The translations under genes were made by a program, and so were the position numbers. Shown piece after piece: positions 8,894 through 17,648 of a stretch of 64,000 bases of DNA. Source of the stretch: JADJLQ01 sp038251405 (lineage in GTDB: Bacteria > Bacteroidota > Bacteroidia > Chitinophagales > Saprospiraceae); the NCBI GenBank assembly GCA_038251405.1, contig JBBSBH010000012.1, positions 79,060-143,059 on the forward strand, in the 5' to 3' direction. Positions within the stretch are counted from its first letter, which is position 1. Each line of letters starts with the position of its first letter. The notes below the pieces were generated by a model that was not told where the DNA came from, made no database searches, and was given only the letters and a program-made list of their open reading frames with translations.

Positions 8894-10378
8894 GTGGTAA
8901 AGTTTTCCGGAGAAAAAATTGTCAATCAATTAAAATGGCCTAGTTTGATCATTGTGACGATATTAATATCCTGGTTTTTATACAAGTCCTACAATTCCGA
9001 GAAACAAAGAATCAAAAAAGAAGTAGGTCTATTATTTATAAATTCCATTCGTGGAATCGAAGGAGATTTTTTCAATAAACTTATTATTAATCGAAGCTTA
9101 GCAGATACCAATATTATTTCTTCCATAGCGGGGAAAAAAGATTCATTGAAAATTTTTACTTTTATTGCTCATCCAAATCAGGATGAAAAAGAAGTAGTAA
9201 CAAACGATTGGAAGAGTAATGACAGAGATTCATTAAAAGTAATCGTTAGAAAAAATCTGGACTTTATTCAAGGTAATGAATCTTCAACTTCTTTGAGTGA
9301 AACAGATGGAGTGATTTCTGTGGTCTTCAAGTCTACTATCGATAATCTCCATCATGGGGACACTAATTTCTTGCATCAGGTAAATCATGGGGCAGCATTA
9401 GAAAAGAGCTTGCAAACCAGATTTGACCAGAATCTTCAATCAGCTGGAATGCATATTTCTTATGATCTTAATGTAGTAAAAGACACTATCCGTGAATCTA
9501 AAAATGAAAACATTGTAGGAGTATATAAGGATCTGGCTTCCAGAGAAAAGTATCAAGTAAATTTAAAAAATAATTCTACACTGGCTTTAATGGCAATTTG
9601 GCCGGAGATTTTATTGGCATTTTTGCTTTTGACCTTTCTATCTCTGGCGTTCTATAGCATGTCCCAAACTATAAAAAACGAAAGAAATCTGATGGAATCT
9701 AAGAATGATTTCATACAAAATATGACGCACGAACTGAAAACACCTATCTCTACAGTAAAAGTAGCTCTCGAAGCATTGAATGAGTATGATGGTTTGAATG
9801 ATGCGGTTCGCCGAGAGGAATACTTATCCATATCCCGAGTAGAGCTTGATCGCCTTACCTGGCTCGTAGATAGGGTACTTTCCATATCCAAAATCGATCA
9901 AGATTTGCCATCGCCACAGAAAGAATCAATTGATCTCGCTGAAATGATTCAGCAAATTATTCTAACGCTTCAATTGCAACTAGATAGAAAAGATATCAAG
10001 ATACAATTCAATAATGAAGGCTCCGACTCAATGATATCAGGTGATCGTCAATGGATTTCTGGTATTGTATATAATTTGTTAGATAATGCCATAAAATATT
10101 CAGATAAAACTGATCCGCATATTAATATCTCTATAAACAAAAAAGAGGGCTTGATAAATCTAATAGTAGAAGACAATGGCCCTGGTATTTCTCCTGAATA
10201 TCAAGCAAAGATTTTTGAAAAATTTTATCGAATTCCTCAAGGAAATATACATACGATAAAAGGGCATGGATTAGGTTTAGCTTTTGTAAAAAGATTAGTA
10301 GACGAAATGGGTGGGAAAATCAATGTGTTCAGTGAAGTAGGGAAAGGGGCAGCCTTTAATATATCATTGCCAGTATGA
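8894..10378 (+). CDS. Sensor histidine kinase, membrane-bound
   Basis: A 494-residue kinase starting at GTG; no other plausible start lies nearby. Transmembrane segments are at about 16-32 and 229-254, enclosing a roughly 195-residue periplasmic sensor domain that I do not recognise. The HisKA domain carries the phosphoacceptor His279 in MTHELKTP. The HATPase domain shows the N box (NLLDNAIKYS), G1 box (DNGPGIS), F box (FEKFYR) and G2 box (GHGLGLAF). It overlaps the response regulator gene by 4 bp (ATGA), so the pair is translationally coupled. Architecture resembles the RprX-like kinases of Bacteroidota. The preceding GGTTAAT boxes suggest positive autoregulation. Confidence 0.95.
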   Translation: MVKFSGEKIVNQLKWPSLIIVTILISWFLYKSYNSEKQRIKKEVGLLFINSIRGIEGDFFNKLIINRSLADTNIISSIAGKKDSLKIFTFIAHPNQDEKEVVTNDWKSNDRDSLKVIVRKNLDFIQGNESSTSLSETDGVISVVFKSTIDNLHHGDTNFLHQVNHGAALEKSLQTRFDQNLQSAGMHISYDLNVVKDTIRESKNENIVGVYKDLASREKYQVNLKNNSTLALMAIWPEILLAFLLLTFLSLAFYSMSQTIKNERNLMESKNDFIQNMTHELKTPISTVKVALEALNEYDGLNDAVRREEYLSISRVELDRLTWLVDRVLSISKIDQDLPSPQKESIDLAEMIQQIILTLQLQLDRKDIKIQFNNEGSDSMISGDRQWISGIVYNLLDNAIKYSDKTDPHINISINKKEGLINLIVEDNGPGISPEYQAKIFEKFYRIPQGNIHTIKGHGLGLAFVKRLVDEMGGKINVFSEVGKGAAFNISLPV

Positions 10379-11058
10379 TAAAAGTACTCTATGTCGAAGA
10401 TGAAACCAATTTAGCCAAGATCGTAAGTGACACGCTTTCGCATAGGCAAATGAAGGTACAATTAATCCAGAGAGGTGACCAGGCCTTTCAGGCCTTTCAA
10501 TCATTCCAACCAGATATCTGCATTCTGGATGTGATGCTGCCCCATGTAGATGGGTATACTATTAGCAAACAAATCAGAAGTGTAGATCCACAAGTGCCGA
10601 TTATTTTTCTAACTGCAAAGAGTCTTTCTGAAGATGTACTGGATGGCTTTCAAGCTGGTGGAAATGATTTTATGCGAAAACCATTTAGCATGGAAGAGTT
10701 GATAGCACGAATTAAAAATTTGCTTTCCATTACTGGTAAAGCTTCTATGCTCGAATCTACTAGCGAAGGTGTTACCATTGGAAAATTTATTTTTCACTCA
10801 GGGAGACAAGAGTTGATATTTAATGGAAATACAAAAAGATTGTCACATAGAGAAACAGAATTACTTTCCATGTTTGTAGACCATAAAAGTGAAACGGTCC
10901 TTAGAAAAAATATTCTTGATAAAATTTGGGGAAACGATTCCATATTTAATTCCCGGAATCTGGATGTTTATATTACTAAAATACGCGAATACTTGAAAGC
11001 AGATGCTACTATCGAAATCATTACATTGAAAGGTGTTGGATACCGATTGATTGATTAA
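10375..11058 (+). CDS. Response regulator, OmpR family
   Basis: A 227-residue two-domain regulator. The receiver domain (1-120) has the acidic pocket VEDE (7-10), phosphoacceptor Asp52 (LDVMLP) and Lys102 in MRKPF. The C-terminal winged helix (about 130-227) shows the family pattern LSHRETELLSMF and the recognition region SRNLDVYITKIREYL, ending ITLKGVGYRLID. It is the partner of the upstream kinase and is expected to bind direct repeats. The GGTTAAT triplets at 7763 and 8816 are the best local candidates. Its 3' end overlaps the convergent small gene by 4 bp. Confidence 0.95.
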   Translation: MIKVLYVEDETNLAKIVSDTLSHRQMKVQLIQRGDQAFQAFQSFQPDICILDVMLPHVDGYTISKQIRSVDPQVPIIFLTAKSLSEDVLDGFQAGGNDFMRKPFSMEELIARIKNLLSITGKASMLESTSEGVTIGKFIFHSGRQELIFNGNTKRLSHRETELLSMFVDHKSETVLRKNILDKIWGNDSIFNSRNLDVYITKIREYLKADATIEIITLKGVGYRLID

Positions 11059-11360
11059 ATTTCCCAATTCCAGTTTTCTGAAGAATTTTTATATTCTTGC
11101 TTGGTTTTTATCCTTTCGATTTGCCGGTCTACTATTAATACTGCTAATGCATGAGCTACTCCGGATCCATTATTTAGTGCCTCTTGAATTTTACGCTCAT
11201 CCACATCTAATCTGTACAGATAACTAAATAATAAATCTGGTTCATCGGTCAAAAATTTACCTACCCTGTCTTCTACCATTTGGGTGAAAGTAGCTCTATC
11301 CAGATATGCATCACCTGGTATAAGGTCTCCGAATATTTCATTTTTGTCATCCCCAATCAT
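11055..11360 (-). CDS. Conserved hypothetical protein, 101 residues
   Basis: A small soluble acidic helical protein with no signal peptide. I do not recognise a named domain. Residues 1-60 contain alternating charged and hydrophobic helices (FGDLIPGDAYLDR, LFSYLYRLDVDERKIQEAL), and it ends NWNWEI. It sits between the response regulator, which it overlaps convergently by 4 bp, and the lamin-tail protein gene, 22 bp away on the same strand. Placement and protein-like composition support it being real. Function unknown. Confidence 0.65.
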   Translation of the reverse strand: MIGDDKNEIFGDLIPGDAYLDRATFTQMVEDRVGKFLTDEPDLLFSYLYRLDVDERKIQEALNNGSGVAHALAVLIVDRQIERIKTKQEYKNSSENWNWEI

Positions 11361-11382
11361 TTTGAAAAAATTGAATTTTGAA

Positions 11383-13977
11383 TCATTGAATTAAAGCCGT
11401 TGAAAGTTTTGATTTAATATTTATCCCTTTTTGATTGACAGCATGGATAAAAAGTATATAGATTCCGTTTAAAGCTAACGTCCCATATTCATCTTTACCA
11501 TCCCACTCTATGAATCCTTCACTGCCGAGGGACACATTATTCAATAATTTTCTAATGAGTCTACCCTGGTCATTAAATATATCTATTTGAGTCAAAAAAC
11601 CTGCTCCAGGTAACTTATAATCCAATACCAGGAGGTCATCAATCCCATCATTATTTGGTGTGAACGATACTTTTCTTAATACAAAACTAGATGCATTTAT
11701 AGTTGAAGATAAATATACGGAGTTCTTACGTGTAGGAGTGCCATAACCTTCGCTTCCGGCAGCAGAATGCCAATTTGATTTGACAGGATCAGAATTGGGA
11801 TTGATTCTTTCTAAAGCAACACCTTCTTTAGTATTAAGTAATCCATCATGATAACTTTCGTCATATGAAAATGAATCTATCAATGATCCATCACTAGTCC
11901 AAAGACTTGCCTGGCCGGCATTGTCAGCAAAGGAAGGCAAGGCGATGCCAATCAAATGACTGGCATTGACTTTTATATAATTAGAATTCAACCAATCCGT
12001 ATTGTCAGTAAGCACCCAATATGAATCGGGAAGTATAAAAGCAGTATTTCGAATAACCTGTCTCTGACGATTAGATTCATTTGAAATAATCATATTATTC
12101 AATGAAATTACTTTTGAGCTACGATTGTAAATTTCCAGATAGTCAAATCCTCCTGAATATGGATTAAACAAAATTTCATTCAATACTAAATCCTTTTTAG
12201 TGGCTAATTCGGTCTTTGCAAAATCACCTTCAATAAGATTTAATGGCCGTCCCAGGCAATCATGTGCAATAATCTGAAAATGATAGACTATTCCAGACAA
12301 AAGAGAAGTGCTTGGATAGATTTCAATTTTACTGAAAGTATCGCTATACCTACTTTGAAAACTAAGGTTAGGATGGATTGTAATCTGAAAATCGGGATTA
12401 AGCTTTTTATTTAAGTAAAGAACAATCAACGGATCATCCTTTACCAGTATTGAATCTATTCCAGGGGGGATTTTAAAATTTAAGTCCGTTACTGAATTTA
12501 CTTTTCCCGGGCTGCCTCCAATGAAGGCCTTCGAAGCAATCCAATTATTCTTTTGATCACATACATTTAGGAGATTGATCATTTCAAGCGACCATCCTCC
12601 ATTCTTCTTTTGACTATCTCTGTACCAGGAATCATCATAGCTGACACTATTGATTATTTTACCACCATCTTGAATAATTATAGTTCCATTAGTATTTCGC
12701 AGTGCAGGCCATCTTTTCATTCGAAGCACTCGCCCATAGGATTGCAAAGCGGTCACTGCATTTATTTCGCACAGCAATAAATATTCACCCGGCAGGAATG
12801 GTAATGAACTGGTATCGAAACTATATGCATTATTCTCAAATAATAAAGTCAACGGTGCTAGATCAATTACTTTATTACTATTATTAAATAACTCTATGTA
12901 TTCAAAATTGGGGAGACCGACTACCGGGGAGGGGTCAATCATCAACTCTGTGACTAAAATATCATTTGCCCTGATGATTTGATTTACTTTGTGTATCCAT
13001 ACTCCTCTTAAGTTTGAAACCGCATTTCCACTTCTATCAGAGATCCTTTTACATATTACTTCATACGTTCCAACGGTCAGATTTTTAGCAAAAAATAATA
13101 CCACTGAAGAGTCATTCAAAAGCTCTACTCGCCAGGGTTGATTTAGTCCATTAGATACCACGTAATTTTCAGCATCAGTTGCTGATTCTATTTCAAGTCT
13201 TTTATCAAATGCAATAGTTACCTGGTTGGAGTCTGAAATGATGGATTTAATTTTCGGTGGACTATCTTTTAAGGTGTCCTGAGCAATAAAAATATCATCA
13301 AATAGAAACTTATCTTTTCGGCTGGATGTATACACACATTGAATGGCAAATATACCTGAAGAGTCTAGCTGTATACTATTATCGTCAATTGTCCATTCTT
13401 CAATTAATATAGTACTCCCCGTATAATCGGCTGATAGCGTCCACTCGGTATTATTTTTTGTGATTTTTATTCTTGCCAGTGCTGGTTCATTGGCTAAAGC
13501 ACCAGCCCCCCCAGTTGCTAATAAGGTCTTCTTTCCTTCTATTTGCTTATAAAATTGAAGTGCATCCAAACTGCCGTTTTCCCCAATTCGAATAAAGTAT
13601 GCATTTGTTAAAGAAAGGGATGTATCATCAGCAAACAAATAAATGCGCAATTGGTTACTTTCTGAAGGAGCAAAATTCATTTTAAACCAAAAATTCCATT
13701 CTTGTAATGCATTTAATGTATAGTTTGCATAAATAGTCGAAATGCCGGTTTCATTTCCTAAGCTTTGTAATTGATGATCGATATTTAAGCGAAAGTCCTT
13801 CGATTGTCCATACCACACCCTATTTTCGTTCCAGGAAGAATCATTAAATTGTTGATTTATCGACTGAGAAACAACAAAAAAGGGCATTAAAAAAAATAAA
13901 AATTGAAGTGCGCCAGGAAATGGCAAATTACAAATGGCTTTTGAATCCATTTCCGCTCGATATAAGTGACACTTCAT
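11383..13977 (-). CDS. Large exported protein with lamin-tail domains and a C-terminal secretion/FlgD-like domain
   Basis: An 864-residue protein from the chosen start (alternative start at 13950). The frame is open to 14100, but that would run into the divergent asd gene. The signal peptide is hydrophobic (FLFFLMPFFVVSQ). An N-terminal concanavalin-like region precedes an Ig-like domain (DSSGIFAIQC to AVSNLRG). Two lamin-tail-like domains follow (ILVTELMIDPSP... and LVLNEILFNPYSGGFDYLEIYN...). The C-terminus reads FTPNNDGIDD ... WDGKDEYGTLALNGIY, the gliding-motility-associated or FlgD-like module that ends many T9SS cargoes. It is probably cell-surface bound; partners are unknown. Confidence 0.8.
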   Translation of the reverse strand: MKCHLYRAEMDSKAICNLPFPGALQFLFFLMPFFVVSQSINQQFNDSSWNENRVWYGQSKDFRLNIDHQLQSLGNETGISTIYANYTLNALQEWNFWFKMNFAPSESNQLRIYLFADDTSLSLTNAYFIRIGENGSLDALQFYKQIEGKKTLLATGGAGALANEPALARIKITKNNTEWTLSADYTGSTILIEEWTIDDNSIQLDSSGIFAIQCVYTSSRKDKFLFDDIFIAQDTLKDSPPKIKSIISDSNQVTIAFDKRLEIESATDAENYVVSNGLNQPWRVELLNDSSVVLFFAKNLTVGTYEVICKRISDRSGNAVSNLRGVWIHKVNQIIRANDILVTELMIDPSPVVGLPNFEYIELFNNSNKVIDLAPLTLLFENNAYSFDTSSLPFLPGEYLLLCEINAVTALQSYGRVLRMKRWPALRNTNGTIIIQDGGKIINSVSYDDSWYRDSQKKNGGWSLEMINLLNVCDQKNNWIASKAFIGGSPGKVNSVTDLNFKIPPGIDSILVKDDPLIVLYLNKKLNPDFQITIHPNLSFQSRYSDTFSKIEIYPSTSLLSGIVYHFQIIAHDCLGRPLNLIEGDFAKTELATKKDLVLNEILFNPYSGGFDYLEIYNRSSKVISLNNMIISNESNRQRQVIRNTAFILPDSYWVLTDNTDWLNSNYIKVNASHLIGIALPSFADNAGQASLWTSDGSLIDSFSYDESYHDGLLNTKEGVALERINPNSDPVKSNWHSAAGSEGYGTPTRKNSVYLSSTINASSFVLRKVSFTPNNDGIDDLLVLDYKLPGAGFLTQIDIFNDQGRLIRKLLNNVSLGSEGFIEWDGKDEYGTLALNGIYILFIHAVNQKGINIKSKLSTALIQ

Positions 13978-14036
13978 TATAAAAATTAATATATGTCTAA
14001 TAAACGACCTAAAAGTAGAAACAATCTGAAACTCCT

Positions 14037-14044
14037 TATATTTG
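14037..14044 (+). promoter_or_regulatory. -7 promoter element for asd
   Basis: TATATTTG fits TAnnTTTG exactly and ends 31 nt before the asd start codon. Confidence 0.55.
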
Positions 14045-14075
14045 CGTCCCTTTAAATTATAAAAACTTAATAATA

Positions 14076-15095
14076 ATGAGAGTTGCATGCGTTGGCGCAA
14101 CCGGTTTGGTGGGTACGGTAATGTGCCAGGTTCTTGAAGAACGAAATTTCCCTATCACTGATTTTATTCCGGTGGCATCAGAAAAATCTGCTGGTAATAA
14201 GTTCACATTCAAGGGCAAAGAATACATTATACATTCACTAGCTCAGGCTGTTGCAAAAAAACCTGATATCGCATTATTTTCTGCAGGAGCAAGTGTATCC
14301 ACTGAATGGGCTCCCAAGTTTGCTGAAGCAGGTACTATAGTGGTAGATAACTCCTCTGCATGGCGCATGGACCCTTCTAAAAAATTAATTGTCCCGGAGG
14401 TAAATGGAAATGCTATTACGAAAGAAGACAGGATTATTGCCAATCCAAATTGTAGCACTATACAGATGGTTGCTGCATTGGCTCCCCTACACAAAGCATA
14501 TGGCATTAAAAGACTGGTCATATCTACCTATCAATCTGTAACGGGTACCGGTGTAAAAGCTGTAAAGCAATATGATAGAGAAAGTACCGGAGAGCATGTT
14601 CCTAATGAAGAGAAAGCCTACAAATACCCCATATATGAGAATGTAATACCACATTGTGATGTTTTTTTAGACAATGGTTATACCAAAGAGGAAATGAAAA
14701 TGGTAAATGAAACCCACAAAATAATGGGTGATGATTCTATCCGTATTACAGCTACAGCTGTCAGAGTGCCTGTGAAAGGTGGACATAGTGAAAGTGTAAA
14801 TGTAGAATTTGAAAAAGAATTTGATATAGATGAAATTAAAAGCCTTCTTGCTGCCTCTAAAGGCATAGAATTGCTGGATGACTTGGCAACTTTTAAATAC
14901 CCTATGCCGTTATATGCTAAAGGGAAAAATGAAGTGTTCGTGGGAAGAATTCGCCGGGATGAATCACAAGACAAAACACTAAATATGTGGATAGTAGCAG
15001 ATAATCTTAGAAAAGGAGCGGCTACTAATGCTATACAGATAGCAGAATATATGATAGAGCATGAATTGATACCTTTAGAAGCGATGGCCGTTTAA
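14076..15095 (+). CDS. asd: Aspartate-semialdehyde dehydrogenase
   Basis: A 339-residue cytoplasmic enzyme that converts aspartyl phosphate to aspartate semialdehyde with NADPH, the branch point to lysine/diaminopimelate, threonine and methionine. The N-terminal Rossmann motif is GATGLVG (7-13). The nucleophile is Cys126 in NPNCSTIQ, and the acid/base is His237 in KGGHSES. Length is typical. It is monocistronic by appearance, divergent from the lamin-tail gene, and followed after 56 bp by an unrelated coiled-coil gene. Confidence 0.97.
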   Translation: MRVACVGATGLVGTVMCQVLEERNFPITDFIPVASEKSAGNKFTFKGKEYIIHSLAQAVAKKPDIALFSAGASVSTEWAPKFAEAGTIVVDNSSAWRMDPSKKLIVPEVNGNAITKEDRIIANPNCSTIQMVAALAPLHKAYGIKRLVISTYQSVTGTGVKAVKQYDRESTGEHVPNEEKAYKYPIYENVIPHCDVFLDNGYTKEEMKMVNETHKIMGDDSIRITATAVRVPVKGGHSESVNVEFEKEFDIDEIKSLLAASKGIELLDDLATFKYPMPLYAKGKNEVFVGRIRRDESQDKTLNMWIVADNLRKGAATNAIQIAEYMIEHELIPLEAMAV

Positions 15096-15151
15096 ACTAA
15101 CTCTATTTTGTACTATTTGATTTATTTACATAACCGTAACTGATTATACGC

Positions 15152-16504
15152 ATGAAAACTAGAATTGTCTTTTGGGGCACCAATGCAACAAACGAAAAAG
15201 TACTTGTAGCTCTCCAGCTAGATCCTGATCAAAACAAAGTGCAAGAATGGATTTTTCCCGCATCTATTGTAACCGAAGATTTTGCCAATGCCATGATGAA
15301 AGAATGGAGAAACGAAAAAGATGTTCCATTTCCAGACACCATAACGCCTACTGTAAAGGCACTTACAGCATCAGAATCACTGCTCTCTCCTGACATTAAA
15401 CCTGATAAAGAAGATATCATATCCAGAGCACAGTCTGAATGGCATTTTATTGTACTTTCTCATAAATTAAAACAAGGTTTTGAGAATGAATATAATGACC
15501 TGAAAGAAAAGACTGAAAAATTAGCTAAGTACGATAATGAACTTTGGGAGGAACTAAAAGGATTTTGGGATCGGGTACAAAATCAGGTAAGAGAAAGAAA
15601 TCTCTTCAGAGAGCATGCACAAATATTGAGAGATGGTACAAATGCCTTATTTGAAAATCTAAAGAAACTAAGAAAAGTAGTAGATGATGAATTTGATAAA
15701 TCCTCTAAGGAACATGTAACTAAGTTCCAGACAAAGCTGGAAGCTATCAATGAAAAATTGAGTAAAGGGCTAAGTTTGCAACCTATTTTTGATGAACTAA
15801 GGCAGTTGCAACAAAATTTACACAAAGCCGAACTCAATAGAAATGATCGTGGATTTGTATGGAACCAAATTGATGCCCTGTTCAAACAAATTAAAGAAAA
15901 AAGGGCTGGTAATCGCGAGGGCAAAGATGGGGCTCCCGGTACAGACAGACTTTCCAGGAGATTTGAAGGATTGATAGAAGCTTTGAATAAAATGCAATCT
16001 TCCATAAAGCGAGATTATAGTGATTTGGAATTTGAAAAAAGAAGAGTAGCTAATTCAGATGGACAATTAGAAACACAAATACGGCAGGCCAAAATAAAAA
16101 TGATTGAAGAGCGGATCAAGTCGAAAGAAGAAAAGCTCAAAGACATGAATGATACTAAGACTGATCTTGAAAAAAGGCAAGAGCAGGAGAAGCAAAAAGA
16201 AATTCGCAGAGCAGAGAAAGAAAAACTAGAGCAAGCAAAGCATTTCGCTGAAGATCGCATCAAAGAAGAAATGCGCAAAGCTGCTGAGGCAAGAAAAGAT
16301 GACGCTCGAATTGAAAAAGCTGCTGAGGCCATTACGGGCAAACCTTCACCTAATGATAGTGTGATAGATGTGATAGGAACTACCTTGGGTGAAACCCTGG
16401 AGGATGTGGTAGACACCGTGAGAGCCGTGTCAGAAGTAATTTCTGATAAAATACATGACTTCACTGAAGGGTCAAGATCTGAAAGTGATGAAACAAAAAG
16501 CTGA
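15152..16504 (+). CDS. Cytoplasmic coiled-coil protein of unknown function
   Basis: A 450-residue protein with no signal peptide or membrane segment. Residues 1-85 form a small mixed domain (MKTRIVFWGTNATNEKVL..., pattern of beta strands). From about 90 to 400 it is almost entirely charged helix, with regular Trp/Phe positions resembling DUF349-type repeats (LWEELKGFWDRVQNQVRERN), then a long Lys/Glu-rich coiled coil. The C-terminus carries a short hydrophobic amphipathic stretch (VIDVIGTTLGETLEDVVD). It may act as a cytoskeletal, nucleoid or RNA-associated scaffold, but nothing visible decides this. It ends at a strong bidirectional hairpin. Confidence 0.8.
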   Translation: MKTRIVFWGTNATNEKVLVALQLDPDQNKVQEWIFPASIVTEDFANAMMKEWRNEKDVPFPDTITPTVKALTASESLLSPDIKPDKEDIISRAQSEWHFIVLSHKLKQGFENEYNDLKEKTEKLAKYDNELWEELKGFWDRVQNQVRERNLFREHAQILRDGTNALFENLKKLRKVVDDEFDKSSKEHVTKFQTKLEAINEKLSKGLSLQPIFDELRQLQQNLHKAELNRNDRGFVWNQIDALFKQIKEKRAGNREGKDGAPGTDRLSRRFEGLIEALNKMQSSIKRDYSDLEFEKRRVANSDGQLETQIRQAKIKMIEERIKSKEEKLKDMNDTKTDLEKRQEQEKQKEIRRAEKEKLEQAKHFAEDRIKEEMRKAAEARKDDARIEKAAEAITGKPSPNDSVIDVIGTTLGETLEDVVDTVRAVSEVISDKIHDFTEGSRSESDETKS

Positions 16505-16524
16505 TTTTAATATTACCAAATATC

Positions 16525-16555
16525 AAATCCTGTTGCTTTATAGGCTACAGGATTT
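16525..16555. terminator. Bidirectional hairpin terminator
   Basis: A 9-bp stem (16525-16533 with 16547-16555; core AATCCTGT/ACAGGATT) runs into a T-run on the plus strand. It lies between the convergent coiled-coil gene and PD40 gene and reaches to within 2 nt of the latter's stop codon. Confidence 0.7.
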
Positions 16556-16556
16556 T

Positions 16557-17489
16557 TTATTTCAGTATCACCGTATTTTCAACTGGTATCCAATAAATAT
16601 TATCATTCCCATTCCATGGGCTACTGGCTTTTAGTTTCAATTCCTTCAAATTCATCCTTTTTTCAAATGGCGTTTGGAAAATTCCCCGTGATGATGCGAA
16701 AAATAAATTTTTTTTATCCGGACTTACATAGGGGCAATAGGTTAGGCCATTTCCATTGATGGCACCTCCCAGATTTATAGCTTTTTGCCATTTATTGAAT
16801 TTATTTTTTTTGCTGATAAACAAATCACCTGAGCCGAAATTTCCAGGTCTTTTATATCCGGTAAAGATGACATACCCTTCATCAGGATCCACAAAAGCAT
16901 TAAACTCTGCCCCTTTTGAATTAATCTCTTCAGGCAGGCTTTTCGCTTCCACATATTTTCCATTTTCTAAAATGCAAACTACTATGTCTTCATTACTACC
17001 CTCCATATCTCTGGTAAAATATATATTGCCTGACTTAGTTACAGAAGGGTAAAATTCATCTTTGTCCGAATTTATTGGTGAGCCTGCATTTATAGGACTT
17101 GTCCACTTCCCATCCATTTTAGTTACAAACCAAATATCATAATCTTTATGTTTTGATCCGGATATTGGCCTGGATGAGGCAAAATATAATCTATTGCCAT
17201 CTGGCGAAAAACTAGGCTCCAGATCATTGTAAATCCCTGAAAAATCCGCCACCTCCGGCTTAGACCACTTTCCATTTTTCCTGGTAGCATGCATGATCAC
17301 ACTATATCCGAAACCGCTTCTGTATTGCAAAGTATAAAACAGATCATGGCCATTTGGGGAAATGGCCACATCCCGGTTACCTAATTCATCTGAGATGGTA
17401 CCAGGCTCAAAAAGTTGAGGGATAGTATCTGCTATTAGACAATTTGACAAAAAAAAGGTGAAAATCGAGCTGAGAATAAGACTTTTCAT
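16557..17489 (-). CDS. Exported PD40/TolB-like beta-propeller protein
   Basis: A 310-residue protein from the chosen start, which begins a signal peptide (MKSLILSSIFTFFLSNCLIA). The frame is open for 35 more residues, but these lack protein character. Repeats of the WD40-like PD40 type are visible: DVAISPNGHDLFYT, EPSFSPDGNRLYFASS, YPSVTKSGNIYFT, PYVSPDKKNLFFASS. These match the TolB/OmpA-associated propeller proteins common in Bacteroidota. The likely location is the periplasm or surface; ligand unknown. It is divergent from the sulfatase gene. Confidence 0.85.
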   Translation of the reverse strand: MKSLILSSIFTFFLSNCLIADTIPQLFEPGTISDELGNRDVAISPNGHDLFYTLQYRSGFGYSVIMHATRKNGKWSKPEVADFSGIYNDLEPSFSPDGNRLYFASSRPISGSKHKDYDIWFVTKMDGKWTSPINAGSPINSDKDEFYPSVTKSGNIYFTRDMEGSNEDIVVCILENGKYVEAKSLPEEINSKGAEFNAFVDPDEGYVIFTGYKRPGNFGSGDLFISKKNKFNKWQKAINLGGAINGNGLTYCPYVSPDKKNLFFASSRGIFQTPFEKRMNLKELKLKASSPWNGNDNIYWIPVENTVILK

Positions 17490-17648
17490 TTTACATAAAT
17501 ATTTAATGATTGAAAAGGTAATGCAACTACCCCAATTAACTCTCATTTCTAAAACCCAATAAATAAAATTCCCCCTGATAGGGTGATCAATCATATGATT
17601 TATCTGTCAATTATATTAACTTCGATTGGTTACATAATTTCATGGTTT

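Noticed and set aside
14001..14100. Upstream extension of the lamin-tail protein across the asd start
   Set aside because: It overlaps asd and its promoter; the extension has no signal peptide, while internal Mets give one.
15583..16464. Two ORFs of 140 and 149 residues antisense to the coiled-coil gene
   Set aside because: They are Ser/Phe/Leu-rich mirror images of Glu/Lys-rich coiled-coil codons.
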